From: REEB506 sp040381035
GTDB taxonomy: Bacteria > Pseudomonadota > Alphaproteobacteria > Caulobacterales > Aquidulcibacteraceae
Length of the DNA: 64,000 bases
Direction of reading: 5' to 3'
Assembly (NCBI GenBank): GCA_040381035.1
Contig: JBEIHY010000007.1
Span: 1 to 64,000 of the forward strand
The notes beneath the pieces were generated by a model. That model was not told the origin of the DNA. It ran no database searches and saw only the letters and a program-made list of their open reading frames with translations. Below are positions 26,601 through 33,267 of the stretch, one piece after another. The number at the start of each line of letters is the position of its first letter. Positions within the stretch are counted from its first letter, which is position 1. Position numbers and translations under genes: made by a program.

Positions 26601-27121
26601 CGCACACGCACGCCTTTTGGCGCGCCGGTGGAGCCCGACGTGAACATGATGGCGGCGATGTCGGCGCCGGAGACGGGCGGTGGGGCGCGCCAGTCCGGCG
26701 CGGCCGCAGGCGCCTGGAGTGCGGCATGATCAAAACCCACAGCGGTTTTGGCGGCCAACAAGGCCAGCATGTCGGTGCGACGGGCGGCGGGGGCGGCGGG
26801 GTCGAGCGGCGCATAGGCCGCCCCAAGGCGCAGCACCGCCAATTGCGTCGCGATGAGTTCAGGGCCACGGGGCAATTCCAGCGCGACGTGATCGCCAAAT
26901 CCGATGCCGGCCGCCGCCAGAGCCGCCGCGATCGCGTCCGCACGGGCATTCAAGTCGCCATAGCTGATGGGCCCGCTGTCGACCCGCAGCGCGACCGCAT
27001 CCGGCTGGTGTTTTGCCCAGGCGCGAAACAAGAGATCGACCGACCAGTCGCGATCATAGGCGTCCCCATCGCACAAGATGGCAGAGCAGAGATTCGGCAA
27101 CGGGTCAGGCATCTTTACCAT
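17690..27121 (-). CDS. Hybrid NRPS-PKS megasynthase A-T-KS-AT-T-AMT-C-A-T
   Basis: A 3143-residue protein from the ATG at 27121; a TTG at 27142 and an ATG at 27112 are alternatives and the ribosome site is weak. Approximate domains: A1 23-488 (TSGSTGAPKG, GYGPTEN, SATGKLDR); T1 505-568, Ser531; KS 589-1023, Cys766 in SACATA, His902, His941; AT 1110-1403, GHSVGE Ser1207, HAFHS (malonyl type); T2 about 1485-1556, Ser1516; class III aminotransferase 1653-2088, PLP Lys1930 in YGKVLGGGMP; C 2115-2533 with intact HHVICDG; A2 2548-3023; T3 3053-3118, Ser3082. No KR, DH or ER. Both A domains give similar pocket codes (my alignment: DALWFGGTFK and DALWAGGTFK), resembling valine-type codes from memory. 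Predicted chain: amino acid, malonate transaminated at the beta carbon, second amino acid. Confidence 0.93.
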   Translation of the reverse strand: MVKMPDPLPNLCSAILCDGDAYDRDWSVDLLFRAWAKHQPDAVALRVDSGPISYGDLNARADAIAAALAAAGIGFGDHVALELPRGPELIATQLAVLRLGAAYAPLDPAAPAARRTDMLALLAAKTAVGFDHAALQAPAAAPDWRAPPPVSGADIAAIMFTSGSTGAPKGVRVRHRGIVRLVRGQWFARFGRDTVFLAAAPPAFDASHLELWAPLLNGGSVALLAGDPPAVSDLARTVVAHAVTDIWLTAGLFHLIVDEAPDALAGAKRIFVGGDVVSPRHIRTAQARHPETVFINGYGPTENSTFTTCYPFPRDGWGEGPAPIGRALAHTRLLIDGDDGELLVGGDGVGAGYLGEDPDQRFRPDPDDPHGLIYATGDLVRRRADGGLDFLGRVDRQVKIAGRRIELSAIEHIMREAPGVADAAVLVHTDPRGEKTLIGVVTPAHISIPDLARHLAGALPAQDNPSRLIAHGPFPLSATGKLDRDRLRAAVTPAPTASAATHAEPKLIAIFRDILGPFDVSARFADLGLTSLQIVRAHARIVAELVAIPITDLFECADLAALSRRLTQIPVGAHTPTAAAQAKPATPSGAIAIIGMAGRFPGAADIDQFTAIIKDNIDAISRFPPSESEDAFDASTRADPAYVGARGILDDVDAFDAAFFAMQPREAALTDPQHRVMLELAQLAFDDAGYDPLRVTGPVGVFAGCALNTYLIGHVLADRAEADAFCSNYGVGMYSHLVGALADTLASRIAYKLNLRGPAATVQSACATALLAVAQACQSLQAGQCDMALAGAASMTFPQKRGYLHQAGGMVSADGYCRPFDARASGTVFGAGAGLVLLKRLEDALADGDEIHAVIRGYGVSNDGSDKVGFTAPSARGQAAAIRQALKVANLSAQDIGYVECHGTATPLGDPIELEGLRQAFGDGVAPASCALGSVKANVGHLDAAAGVSGLIKAALCVRDDFLPAQLHFDAPNAALRLTGGPFYVPQRAGAWPKTDAPRRAGVSAFGVGGANVHLIVEQPPAPRPTPGAADLYVLPISAADSDTLTAEAARLADCLDAARPDALRAIAATLQHGRRAGQVRTVHAAATMSDAAKALRAPLKSVTASSGARVLFAFPGQGAQLPGMARAAARDADFAADLNQALTTLDGGLARDLSALLLTANADDSAASDALRQTSHAQPALVAIGWAMAKAFARRGVHPAGLIGHSVGEITAAAVSGALRIEDAMQFAAARGAAMQTIAPGAMLAVRAHATDLASDLTAPVSLAAINAPGACVVSGPFDAIDALAARLEQRGIAARRLDTSHAFHSAAIEPVRDAIAAAACRLTFAEPALSWISTATLARLDRVTLADGAYWAAQAREPVRFGEALGVLFGASQAALVELGPGRASLGFAARAIAQAQRLGLVAGLDDGPEPLNRASAELWALGVDIDWTPLSPTPFARRHLPGRIFRRSRYWIDAPASGPTYAPPPARLAEPTPKPTDEPPMLTELLAVLESVSGAPIAETDAQASFLELGFDSLLLGQVATRIEKSFGVKIGFRQMLADLPSPSALAAFLATQSPKRAAAPMRAAHAPAPSASGGQAAASGDMVSLFKSQLEALNGLICQQNALLGGAAMPSLAPPAPEPQIQRAPPTTTAVPRFRMFDPKASAPATPLTGGQQAYIADLALRAERRAGASKAYADRHRGALADPRTASGFRPEWKELAFPIVAQRAHGAYLFGLDGEDYVDLVNGYGQTAFGHAPDFVTEAIARQMRDGFAIGPQSPLAGPLAEHLASLLSMDRVTFCNTGSEAVMAAMRVARTVTGRDKIVVFANDYHGQFDEVLVKPGPAGASPLAAGIPGAAVSNMVVLAYGAPESLDWIGANANDLAAVIVEPVQSRHPELQPFDFVRRLRAITETAGAALVFDEVVTGFRVDLGGMQAVIGIRADLATYGKVLGGGMPVGVLAGARRFMDALDGGAWRFGDQSQPEVAPTFFAGTFVRHPLVLAACAATLDHMQTAGAGLQRTLTAQARALAERLTALLRARAPRLRLESYASWFMLSAAPGERYLPLLCAELRVRGVHVQEGFPCFTTTAHGAAEADRIVAAFSAALDAICNAGFFAGSAAAPAVAPPAAPRAMPLTDAQMEILLAAQYGAAASTAFNESVTLQFDGAIDAAAMMRAVAALAQRHVVLRGRIDPSGPSLNLCATPAPLESSASAIEDVIACHTRSVFDLQKGPLWRATLCGPASAPALVVTAHHVICDGWSMNILLTDLAALYGAEIGAPSALDALGDYIAFAASRKTNAEDMAFWTALYAEPPPQLTLPPAPQISTPFAGATATAHLPADLVTRLRKTGARHGCTLFATLFASLQILLAHLSGETDIPIGCPIAGQAEDGHNSVVGHGVQFLPLRAPISAADTAADRLRVVRTHLDAALAHSSCTYGALVRHLNPPRSPDQPPFISVLFNLERLSDNLAFGAASAAIAPNPKAGAHFDLFFNMIESRAGVRLDVDYRADRYDRDTVIRWIGNLQQVIEAVAEDSAEPVLTFDILTKDERAWLAARQPAQQGLPHDATITSAFDAIVRQTPDAPALISRAGALSYRGLNSRADDLAAALAAHGIGHGDRVAMHLPRGVDAIAAMLAILKCGAVYAPLDPGLPPEVMARVIAAMKPKLALAATAAPGTQTLAHLAGVAAFRPVTSKAAPAYVMHTSGSTGAPKGVVVPHSGVVRLVRDQTFMPFGAGEIMLHAAPLAFDASTLEIWGALLTGGALVIADQVESDLDSLQALIARHGVTTAWLTAGLFHAVANDRPAALSGLKVLATGGDVVSPAAVRRVQAAVPGLQIVNGYGPTENTTFTACYAFAAGDAHDPAPIGAPIAHGRAYVCTPDLALAPRGAVGELVVAGEGVALGYLDGDAQQRFLAAPKLGEAHVYRTGDFARWTYDGRLAFLGRRDSLVKVNGHRVDLAGIEAALRTVTGVADVGAFVRTIDGAKTIAVAVALSADAKPALSEDNIKAAAQSLLPASHQPKNVHILSPLPRTSNGKIDRHALAQPPAAAIAAPPVRPPPVPVLAPAAANAPVVEKLAAIWADVLHRESVAVDKGIFDLGADSLHIFRIAARMSDAGFAVTSRRLLSNPSILMLAAEQDGAAAPVQSNAAVLPLASFRRERRNT

Positions 27122-27145
27122 AGACGTTTCTTGTTTCCCCAAATG

Positions 27146-27159
27146 CTCCGTATTCGGAG
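27146..27159. promoter_or_regulatory. Inverted repeat CTCCG-tatt-CGGAG upstream of the megasynthase
   Basis: A 5+5 palindrome 25 bases before the megasynthase ATG, within the 245-base region divergent to the spermidine-synthase-like gene. It is a candidate operator or leader hairpin. It is short, so chance occurrence in G+C-rich DNA is possible. No clear sigma-70 promoter was identified around it. Confidence 0.3.
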
Positions 27160-27366
27160 ATTTTGCGGCGATGCTCTCGTTTTCCCAAGCCTATTCTTGC
27201 TGCGCGTGTGCCTGGTTGAGGGGGCAGGGGCAATTTGTGCGCCACGCGCGTGTGGCGGTTCGCCGCATGGGGCTGCGCGCGCAGTGCAGTCCTGCCACGA
27301 TGTCGCCGGGATCACGGTTATGAACGGGTGGCGGGCGTCAAAGACCGCAGGATTGTTGAGGGGCAG

Positions 27367-28359
27367 ATGAACCGATTGCTTGACCGTCGCGGTTTTGGAT
27401 TGGCCTTGGCTGGCCTTTTGGCGGGGCCGGCTTTGGCCGCCACGGCGCAGGGTCTGTCTTGGGGGCCGCAAATCCTGGAACAGACCAAGTCTCCGTTTAA
27501 CGACATTATAGTGATGCGTGATGGGCAGGACGTGGTGCTGGTGTTCCGGGTCGGGCGGTGCGAGTTTGTCGAGAGCATCTACCGGCCTTCGGACCCTGAG
27601 TTTTTGCCGGTCGAATACACCCGCTTTGCCACCGCCGCTTTGCTCTATCCGGGCAAGCTGGGGCGGTTTCTGGAAATCGGCTTAGGGGGCGGGCGCACGG
27701 TGTCGTATCTGCGCCGCTTCGTGCCCGAGATGGCGATCACGACCGTGGAGATCGATCCGGGCGTGGTGGCCGCGGCCAAGAAGCATTTCGGCGTGAAGGA
27801 AGATGAGCGGCTGAAAATCATTGTCGATGACGGGCGCCGTTATGTGATGAACAGCCAGGACAAATACGACATTGCCTTCATTGACGCCTTTCGCGGCACG
27901 TGGGTGCCCCATACTTTAACGACAGTGGAGTTCTTCAAAGGGGTCAAAGCGCGGCTCAATCCCGGTGGGGTGGTGGCGCAAAATGTCGAGCCGACGACGC
28001 TGTTCTATGACGGCATGGCCGCAACCCTGCGGGCGGTTTGGAAAAATGTCGACGCCTTTGCCAGCGGCCAGGACAGCGAGCAGATCAATACGGTTCTGGT
28101 CGCCTATGACGGGCCGCGCCTGAGCGATCGCCAGATCGCGCAACGCGCCGAGGCGCTGCAGGCGCGCTACAAATTCCGCCACGATCTGCGTCCGATCGCC
28201 AAGGTCCGCCGGATCGAGAAGGCAACCGGCGCAGCGCCCCTGCGCGACGGTTTTGATCAATCCAATGTTCTGCTGATGATCGACCGCTCCAACTCCAATG
28301 ACGCGGCCAAACGGGCCAAGGCCGCGACACCGCGCCAGAGGCGGGTGCAATGCGAATAA
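27367..28359 (+). CDS. Exported spermidine-synthase-like methyltransferase-fold protein
   Basis: A 330-residue protein from the ATG at 27367, preceded by GAGGGGC. The N-terminus MNRLLDRRGFGLALAGLLAG has a twin-arginine-like RRGFGLA followed by a hydrophobic stretch and an Ala-rich cleavage region, so export (Tat or Sec) is likely. The body matches the spermidine/spermine synthase fold: LEIGLGGGRTVSYL (nucleotide loop), VEIDPGVV, then VDDGRRYV and FIDAFRG. True polyamine synthases are cytoplasmic and use decarboxylated SAM; an exported member probably does something else. The stop lies inside the next gene (10-base overlap). It is divergent from the NRPS-PKS genes and might belong to that cluster. 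Confidence 0.75.
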   Translation: MNRLLDRRGFGLALAGLLAGPALAATAQGLSWGPQILEQTKSPFNDIIVMRDGQDVVLVFRVGRCEFVESIYRPSDPEFLPVEYTRFATAALLYPGKLGRFLEIGLGGGRTVSYLRRFVPEMAITTVEIDPGVVAAAKKHFGVKEDERLKIIVDDGRRYVMNSQDKYDIAFIDAFRGTWVPHTLTTVEFFKGVKARLNPGGVVAQNVEPTTLFYDGMAATLRAVWKNVDAFASGQDSEQINTVLVAYDGPRLSDRQIAQRAEALQARYKFRHDLRPIAKVRRIEKATGAAPLRDGFDQSNVLLMIDRSNSNDAAKRAKAATPRQRRVQCE

Positions 28360-29297
28360 GGGCGTGGGCGATCGCGGCGACGCTGGCTATGGGCGTGTGT
28401 CTTGCGGCCGCGGCGCAAGATTGGACCTTCCTGGATCGCAAGGCATCGTATCCGGAAGGGCCGATGCGCGCGCCGGGTGGGGGCATGCTCTATACCGAAA
28501 TGGGCGCTGATCGGGTGAGCATGATCCGCCATGGCCGCAAGAGCCTGTTCTGGCGCGAGGCCGGTTGCGGCCCGACGGGATTGGCGCCGTATAGGGGCGG
28601 TGTTCTGGTGTTGTGCCATATCGGCGCGCGGATGGTGGTTCTGGACGCCAAGGGGCGTCAGATTGCAGTGATTGCACCCGATTATGTGGCCCGGCCGACG
28701 CCGCGCCAGGCTGAGCGGCTGCGCCTGATCGGCAATCCCAATGAGGTCACCGCGGACAATGCCGGCGGCGTCTATTATTCCAATTCCGGGCCGTTCGCCA
28801 AAGACGCCGGCGCCAGCGGCCAGGTGGTCTATCTCACCTCGGACGGTGAAGTGCGCAGCGTTGTCGAGCCGCTGTTTTATCCCAATGGCGTTTTTTTTGA
28901 CGCCGCGCGCAAACGCCTGCTGGTCAGCGAACATCTGGCGCGGCGGATTTGGGCTTTTGACGTGATCGGGCCCGGCAAGCTGGGGCAAGCGCGTCTGTTT
29001 GCTGATATCGACGCCATGGCCGGTGTTGATCCGGCGTATCGCGAAGCCGGTCCTGATGGCATCGACCAGGCCCCCAATGGCGATATCGTGGTCGGGCTAT
29101 ATGGTGAGGGCAAGCTGTTGCAGCTGACGCCGGAGGGCAAGGTTCGCCGCACCATCCCGGTTCCGTTCAAGTTTGTCTGCATGGCCAGCTTTGATCGCGA
29201 CGGCTCCGCCATCGTGGTCGGCGCCTTTGACAATGAGGCGCCGGGCCTGCCGGGTGCAGTGGTGCGCCTGCCGGCCGCAGCTTTCGCCGACCGATAA
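28350..29297 (+). CDS. Exported SMP-30/gluconolactonase-like beta-propeller protein
   Basis: A 315-residue protein with an N-terminal signal peptide (AWAIAATLAMGVCLAAAAQ). The rest has repeated short strands typical of a six-bladed SMP-30/NHL-type propeller: SYPEGPMRAPGGGMLYTEM, NPNEVTADNAGGVYYSN, FYPNGVFFD and GPDGIDQAPNGDIVVG. The Glu, Asn and Asp in these motifs match metal-binding positions of SMP-30 lactonases, so lactone hydrolysis is possible; the substrate is unknown. The start overlaps the preceding gene by 10 bases, so the two are one transcript. The Tat/Sec pair plus lactonase-like partner next to a thioesterase-ended NRPS line is suggestive but unproven. Confidence 0.78.
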   Translation: MRIRAWAIAATLAMGVCLAAAAQDWTFLDRKASYPEGPMRAPGGGMLYTEMGADRVSMIRHGRKSLFWREAGCGPTGLAPYRGGVLVLCHIGARMVVLDAKGRQIAVIAPDYVARPTPRQAERLRLIGNPNEVTADNAGGVYYSNSGPFAKDAGASGQVVYLTSDGEVRSVVEPLFYPNGVFFDAARKRLLVSEHLARRIWAFDVIGPGKLGQARLFADIDAMAGVDPAYREAGPDGIDQAPNGDIVVGLYGEGKLLQLTPEGKVRRTIPVPFKFVCMASFDRDGSAIVVGAFDNEAPGLPGAVVRLPAAAFADR

Positions 29298-29346
29298 GCA
29301 GTCCGGCCTTTCAATCTGCGCCGACGCTTGTATGGTGCGCGCCGTC

Positions 29347-29423
29347 CGGGGCGTAGCTCAGTCTGGTAGAGCGCCAGCTTTGGGAGCTGGATGTCGCGAG
29401 TTCGAATCCCGCCGCCCCGACCA
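29347..29423 (+). tRNA. tRNA-Pro (anticodon UGG)
   Basis: A complete cloverleaf of 77 bases including an encoded CCA: acceptor CGGGGCG pairs with CGCCCCG, the D arm contains GCTCAGTCTGGTAGAGC, the anticodon stem is CCAGC/GCTGG with loop TTTGGGA (anticodon TGG), and the T arm contains GTTCGAATC. It reads Pro codons, mainly CCA/CCG. Confidence 0.96.
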
Positions 29424-29449
29424 CCTTTCCGCCTTCGGTCGGACGGGTT

Positions 29450-29534
29450 GCGGATGTGGCGGAATTGGTAGACGCACCAGGTTTAGGTTCTGGCGCCGCG
29501 AGGCGTGGGGGTTCGAGTCCCTTCATCCGCACCA
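29450..29534 (+). tRNA. tRNA-Leu (anticodon UAG)
   Basis: An 85-base class II tRNA with encoded CCA: acceptor GCGGATG pairs with CATCCGC, anticodon stem CCAGG/TCTGG (one G-T pair) with loop TTTAGGT (anticodon TAG), a long variable arm, and T loop GTTCGAGTC. It is 26 bases after tRNA-Pro and probably cotranscribed with it. Confidence 0.96.
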
Positions 29535-29548
29535 GCATGGACTGAAAT

Positions 29549-29566
29549 TTAAGGCTTCAACCTTAA
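29549..29566 (+). terminator. Weak hairpin after the tRNA pair
   Basis: TTAAGG-cttcaa-CCTTAA forms a 6-bp stem 15 bases past tRNA-Leu. There is no T-run after it, so it may be a processing or weak termination signal before tig. Confidence 0.25.
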
Positions 29567-29676
29567 GTGGGCGCGTGGACAGGGCAGGGCCTGCGTGCCA
29601 TAAGCCCGCCCTTCATGCGCCGAGGCGTTAACGCCTTCGGCGCCTTCCGTTATTCAGCAGGACGCTCACGAAGGCC

Positions 29677-31008
29677 ATGCCCAGCATCGAGACACAAAGC
29701 CAAGGTCTGCGCCGCACGATCAAGGTCGTCATCCCCGCCAATGAACTCAAGGCCGCCTTGGACGCCAAGATCAAGGCCGAGATGCCGAAGATCAATCTCA
29801 AGGGGTTCCGGCCGGGCAAAGCCCCCGAAAGCCATATCCGCAAAATGTATGGCCCCGCCTTGATGCGCGACATCATCAATGAGGAAGTCGAGAGATCGAC
29901 CCAGTCCTCGCTCGGCGATGCTCGGCTTGCCTCCCAGCCCGACCTGGAGCTGGAAAGCGACATGGCCCAGGTCCAAACTGGCAATGCCGACTTGGCGTTC
30001 TATGTCAAAGTCGATCTGATGCCGGACTTCGAGCCGATCGACCCATCCAGTTTGGCGCTGGAGCGCCCGGTGGCCGACGTCGAGGAGGGCCATATCGAAG
30101 AGGCGCTCGACGGGCTGGCCAAATCGGCGCGTGAATATGCCGCAAAAGACGACGCCGCCGAAGACGGCGACCAGCTGATTATCGATTTCCTTGGCAAGCT
30201 GGACGGCGAACCCTTTGCCGGCGGCGAAGGTAAGGACGCGCCCTTGGTGCTTGGCTCCGGCCGCTTCATTCCGGGCTTTGAAGAGCAATTGGTCGGCGCC
30301 CAAAAGGGCGACGAAAAGGTCATCACCGTGACGTTCCCGGATGATTATGGGGCTGAGAACCTGAAGGGCAAAACCGCGACCTTCGACATCACGGTCAAAG
30401 ACGTTCAAGCTTGCGTGCAGCAGCCTTTGGACGATGAATTTGCCAAGAAGTTTGGCATGGACGGCATCGAGGCGCTGCGCGATGCGCTGAAGTCCAGCCT
30501 GGCGCGCGACAACGCCGCCTTGTCGCGCGCGCGCGCTAAACGGGTGTTGTTCGACAAGCTCGACGAGGCCCATACCTTTGAGCTGCCGGCCGGCATGGTT
30601 GACGCTGAGTTTGGCCAAATTTGGGAGCAGGTGAAGGCCGACCGTGAGGCTGGCAATGCTGACCCCGATGACGCCAACAAGTCTGAAGACGAACTGCAAA
30701 GCGAATACCGCAAGATTGCGGCCCGGCGGGTGCGTCTTGGGCTCGTGCTGGCCGAGATTGGCCGGCGCAATGATGTCCAGATTCGCAATGAGGAACTGGC
30801 CGCAGCCCTGCAGGATCAGGCCCGCCGCTTCCCCGGCAGCGAGCAGCAAATCTATGACTTCTATCGGAAAAATCCCGGCGCCTTGGCGCAGTTGCGGGCC
30901 CCGATCTATGAGGACAAGGTCGTTGATTTCATCCTGGAATTGGCCCAGGTGACCAATCTGAGGGTCACCCGCGAAGAACTGCGTCAGCAGGCCGATGAGG
31001 CGATGTAG
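29677..31008 (+). CDS. tig: Trigger factor, ribosome-associated chaperone and prolyl isomerase
   Basis: A 443-residue, full-length trigger factor. The N-terminal ribosome-binding domain has the signature LKGFRPGKAP (about residues 46-55), which contacts ribosomal protein L23. The central FKBP-like PPIase domain spans about 155-245 (GDQLIIDFLGKLDGEPFAGG, GSGRFIPGFEEQLVGA). The helical chaperone arms follow. It binds nascent chains at the tunnel exit. It heads the classical tig-clpP-clpX-lon-hup run, with 80 bases before clpP. The ATG at 29677 fits the family length. Confidence 0.96.
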   Translation: MPSIETQSQGLRRTIKVVIPANELKAALDAKIKAEMPKINLKGFRPGKAPESHIRKMYGPALMRDIINEEVERSTQSSLGDARLASQPDLELESDMAQVQTGNADLAFYVKVDLMPDFEPIDPSSLALERPVADVEEGHIEEALDGLAKSAREYAAKDDAAEDGDQLIIDFLGKLDGEPFAGGEGKDAPLVLGSGRFIPGFEEQLVGAQKGDEKVITVTFPDDYGAENLKGKTATFDITVKDVQACVQQPLDDEFAKKFGMDGIEALRDALKSSLARDNAALSRARAKRVLFDKLDEAHTFELPAGMVDAEFGQIWEQVKADREAGNADPDDANKSEDELQSEYRKIAARRVRLGLVLAEIGRRNDVQIRNEELAAALQDQARRFPGSEQQIYDFYRKNPGALAQLRAPIYEDKVVDFILELAQVTNLRVTREELRQQADEAM

Positions 31009-31088
31009 GGGGCTGGCCCTTGCACCAGATCGCGAAGCCCCAAATATGAGATGTCCGCGGCCGATGAGGCCGCTCAAGAAAGGCCGAC

Positions 31089-31721
31089 ATGTCCGACCCG
31101 GTTGAACGTTACATGAACCTCGTCCCGATGGTCGTCGAACAGACCAGCCGCGGGGAGCGGGCGTTTGATATCTTTTCGCGACTGCTGAAGGAGCGGATCG
31201 TGTTTATGACCGGGCCCGTCGAAGACGGCCTGGCGAGCTTGGTTTGCGCCCAGCTCCTGTGGTTGGAATCTGAAAACCCCAAGCGCGAAATCGCGATGTA
31301 TATCAACAGCCCCGGCGGGGTCGTGTCGTCCGGTTTGGCGATCTATGACACGATGCAATATATCCGCTCGCCGGTGTCGACGGTGTGCATTGGTCAAGCG
31401 GCCTCGATGGGGTCGCTGCTCTTGTCGGCCGGTGAAAAAGGCCTGCGGGTCTGCCTGCCGAATGCGCGCGTGATGGTCCACCAACCGTCTGGCGGCTTCC
31501 GTGGCCAAGCTTCCGACATTGAGCGGCACGCCGAAGATATCATCGCCACCAAGCGGCGCTTGAACGAAATCTACGTCAAGCACACCGGCCAGCAATATGG
31601 AGTGATCGAGCGCACTCTGGACCGCGACTCCTTCATGACGGCCGAAGAGGCAAAAGCCTTCGGATTGGTTGATCGCGTCTTTGAGAAGCGGGATGTGCCA
31701 GATGGGGCCGGCGCCGGTTGA
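31089..31721 (+). CDS. clpP: ATP-dependent Clp protease proteolytic subunit
   Basis: A 210-residue serine protease subunit. The catalytic Ser106 lies in GQAASMGSLL and His131 in MVHQPSGG; the Asp is expected in the following helix region. INSPGG (oxyanion loop) and the N-terminal axial-loop sequence PMVVEQTSRGERAFDIFSRL are intact. It assembles as a 14-mer barrel with ClpX (next gene) or ClpA. In Caulobacter-type alphaproteobacteria ClpXP degrades the cell-cycle regulator CtrA and is essential; that role is plausible but not shown here. About 190 bases separate it from clpX, suggesting a separate clpX promoter. Confidence 0.97.
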   Translation: MSDPVERYMNLVPMVVEQTSRGERAFDIFSRLLKERIVFMTGPVEDGLASLVCAQLLWLESENPKREIAMYINSPGGVVSSGLAIYDTMQYIRSPVSTVCIGQAASMGSLLLSAGEKGLRVCLPNARVMVHQPSGGFRGQASDIERHAEDIIATKRRLNEIYVKHTGQQYGVIERTLDRDSFMTAEEAKAFGLVDRVFEKRDVPDGAGAG

Positions 31722-31908
31722 TGCCGCGCCCAACCCACGCAGCGGCGTCCCATCCTTGCGGCCCGCGCGGGAGTATGCTGAAATTCGTAAGCGCGGATGA
31801 ACCATTTTGTAATGGGACGCCAGCTATCTTTGGACACTTGGGCCCTGTTCGTGAAGGCCTTTTGTCCGCCGCCGCGGCGCGGTTGCGGCTTTGCGCTAAG
31901 GAGCGCCG

Positions 31909-33174
31909 ATGAGCAAAAGCAATTCCGGCGGTGAATCCAAGAACACCCTGTATTGCTCTTTCTGCGGCAAGAGCCAGCATGAAGTGCGCAAACTGATTGC
32001 CGGGCCGACAGTGTTCATCTGCGATGAATGCGTTGAGCTGTGCATGGATATTATTCGGGAGGAGCACAAAACCTCTCTGGTGAAGTCCAAAGAGGGCGTG
32101 CCGAGCCCGCGCGAGATTAAGGACGTACTGGACGATTATGTGATCGGCCAAGACTACGCCAAGCGCGTTTTGTCTGTTGCGGTGCACAATCATTACAAGC
32201 GCTTGAGCCACGCTGCGAAGAACAATGATGTTGAACTCGCCAAGTCCAATATCCTGCTGATTGGCCCAACCGGTTGCGGCAAGACGCTGCTGGCGCAAAC
32301 GCTGGCGCGCATTATCGACGTGCCGTTCACGATGGCCGACGCCACCACCCTGACTGAAGCCGGTTATGTCGGTGAGGATGTCGAGAACATCATTTTGAAG
32401 TTGCTTCAGTCGGCCGATTACAATGTCGAGCGGGCCCAGCGCGGCATCGTGTATATCGACGAAGTCGACAAGATCAGCCGCAAGTCGGACAATCCCTCGA
32501 TCACCCGCGACGTGTCGGGCGAAGGGGTCCAGCAGGCCTTGCTGAAGATTATGGAAGGCACCGTGGCGAGCGTGCCCCCGCAGGGAGGCCGCAAGCACCC
32601 GCAACAAGAGTTTTTGCAGGTCGACACGACAAATATTCTGTTCATATGCGGTGGCGCATTTTCCGGCCTGGAGAAGATTATCTCGCAGCGCGGCAAGGGG
32701 TCGTCGATCGGCTTTGGCGCCGCTGTGCGCGACCAGGAGGATCGGCGCTCCGGCGAAATTCTGCGCGAGATCGAGCCGGATGATCTCCTGAAGTTCGGCC
32801 TGATCCCGGAATTTGTCGGCCGCCTGCCGGTCCTGGCGACGCTGGAAGACCTCGATGAAGTCGCTCTGGTGCAAATCCTCACCGAGCCGAAAAATGCGCT
32901 GACCAAGCAGTATCAGCGCATGTTTGACATGGAGGGCGTGCGTCTGACCTTCTCCGATGAATCCTTGCGCGCCATCGCCCGCAAGGCCATTCAGCGCAAA
33001 ACTGGCGCGCGTGGCCTGCGGTCGATCATGGAGGGCATTTTGCTCGACACCATGTTTGATTTGCCCGGCTTGCGTGGCGTGGAAGAAATCGTGGTGTCTC
33101 CAGAAGTGGTCGAGGGCCGCGCCCCGCCGCTGCAAATCTACACCGAAGGCCGCAACGGTCAGCAATCCGCTTGA
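31909..33174 (+). CDS. clpX: Clp protease ATP-binding subunit, AAA+ unfoldase
   Basis: A 421-residue ClpX. The N-terminal zinc finger has CSFCGKSQ and CDECVELC (four Cys). Walker A GPTGCGKT, Walker B VYIDEVDKI, the pore loop GYVGEDVEN and the RKSDNPSITRDVSGEGVQQA segment are all present, as is the ClpP-contacting IGF loop (SIGFGAAV). Length and order match the family, with no lesion. It feeds substrates to ClpP and recognises ssrA-type tags and adaptors. The start ATG is 31909. Confidence 0.97.
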   Translation: MSKSNSGGESKNTLYCSFCGKSQHEVRKLIAGPTVFICDECVELCMDIIREEHKTSLVKSKEGVPSPREIKDVLDDYVIGQDYAKRVLSVAVHNHYKRLSHAAKNNDVELAKSNILLIGPTGCGKTLLAQTLARIIDVPFTMADATTLTEAGYVGEDVENIILKLLQSADYNVERAQRGIVYIDEVDKISRKSDNPSITRDVSGEGVQQALLKIMEGTVASVPPQGGRKHPQQEFLQVDTTNILFICGGAFSGLEKIISQRGKGSSIGFGAAVRDQEDRRSGEILREIEPDDLLKFGLIPEFVGRLPVLATLEDLDEVALVQILTEPKNALTKQYQRMFDMEGVRLTFSDESLRAIARKAIQRKTGARGLRSIMEGILLDTMFDLPGLRGVEEIVVSPEVVEGRAPPLQIYTEGRNGQQSA

Positions 33175-33192
33175 TGCTGCTGCAAACAGACA

Positions 33193-33215
33193 CCAACGTC
33201 CCGGCCATCTCTTGG
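33193..33215 (+). terminator. Hairpin after clpX
   Basis: CCCGGCC-atctctt-GGTCGGG forms a 7-bp stem with one G-T pair, about 20 bases past the clpX stop. No T-run follows, so it may only attenuate or terminate with Rho. Confidence 0.3.
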
Positions 33216-33267
33216 TCGGGGCAGTTGTGTGTTGCACTTTAGCCAACACCCGCACCCCGAGCGGCGC

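Noticed and set aside
29347..29534. tRNA pair as an integration (attachment) site
   Set aside because: No integrase, no repeated tRNA 3' end and core genes on both sides, so there is no sign of an inserted island here.
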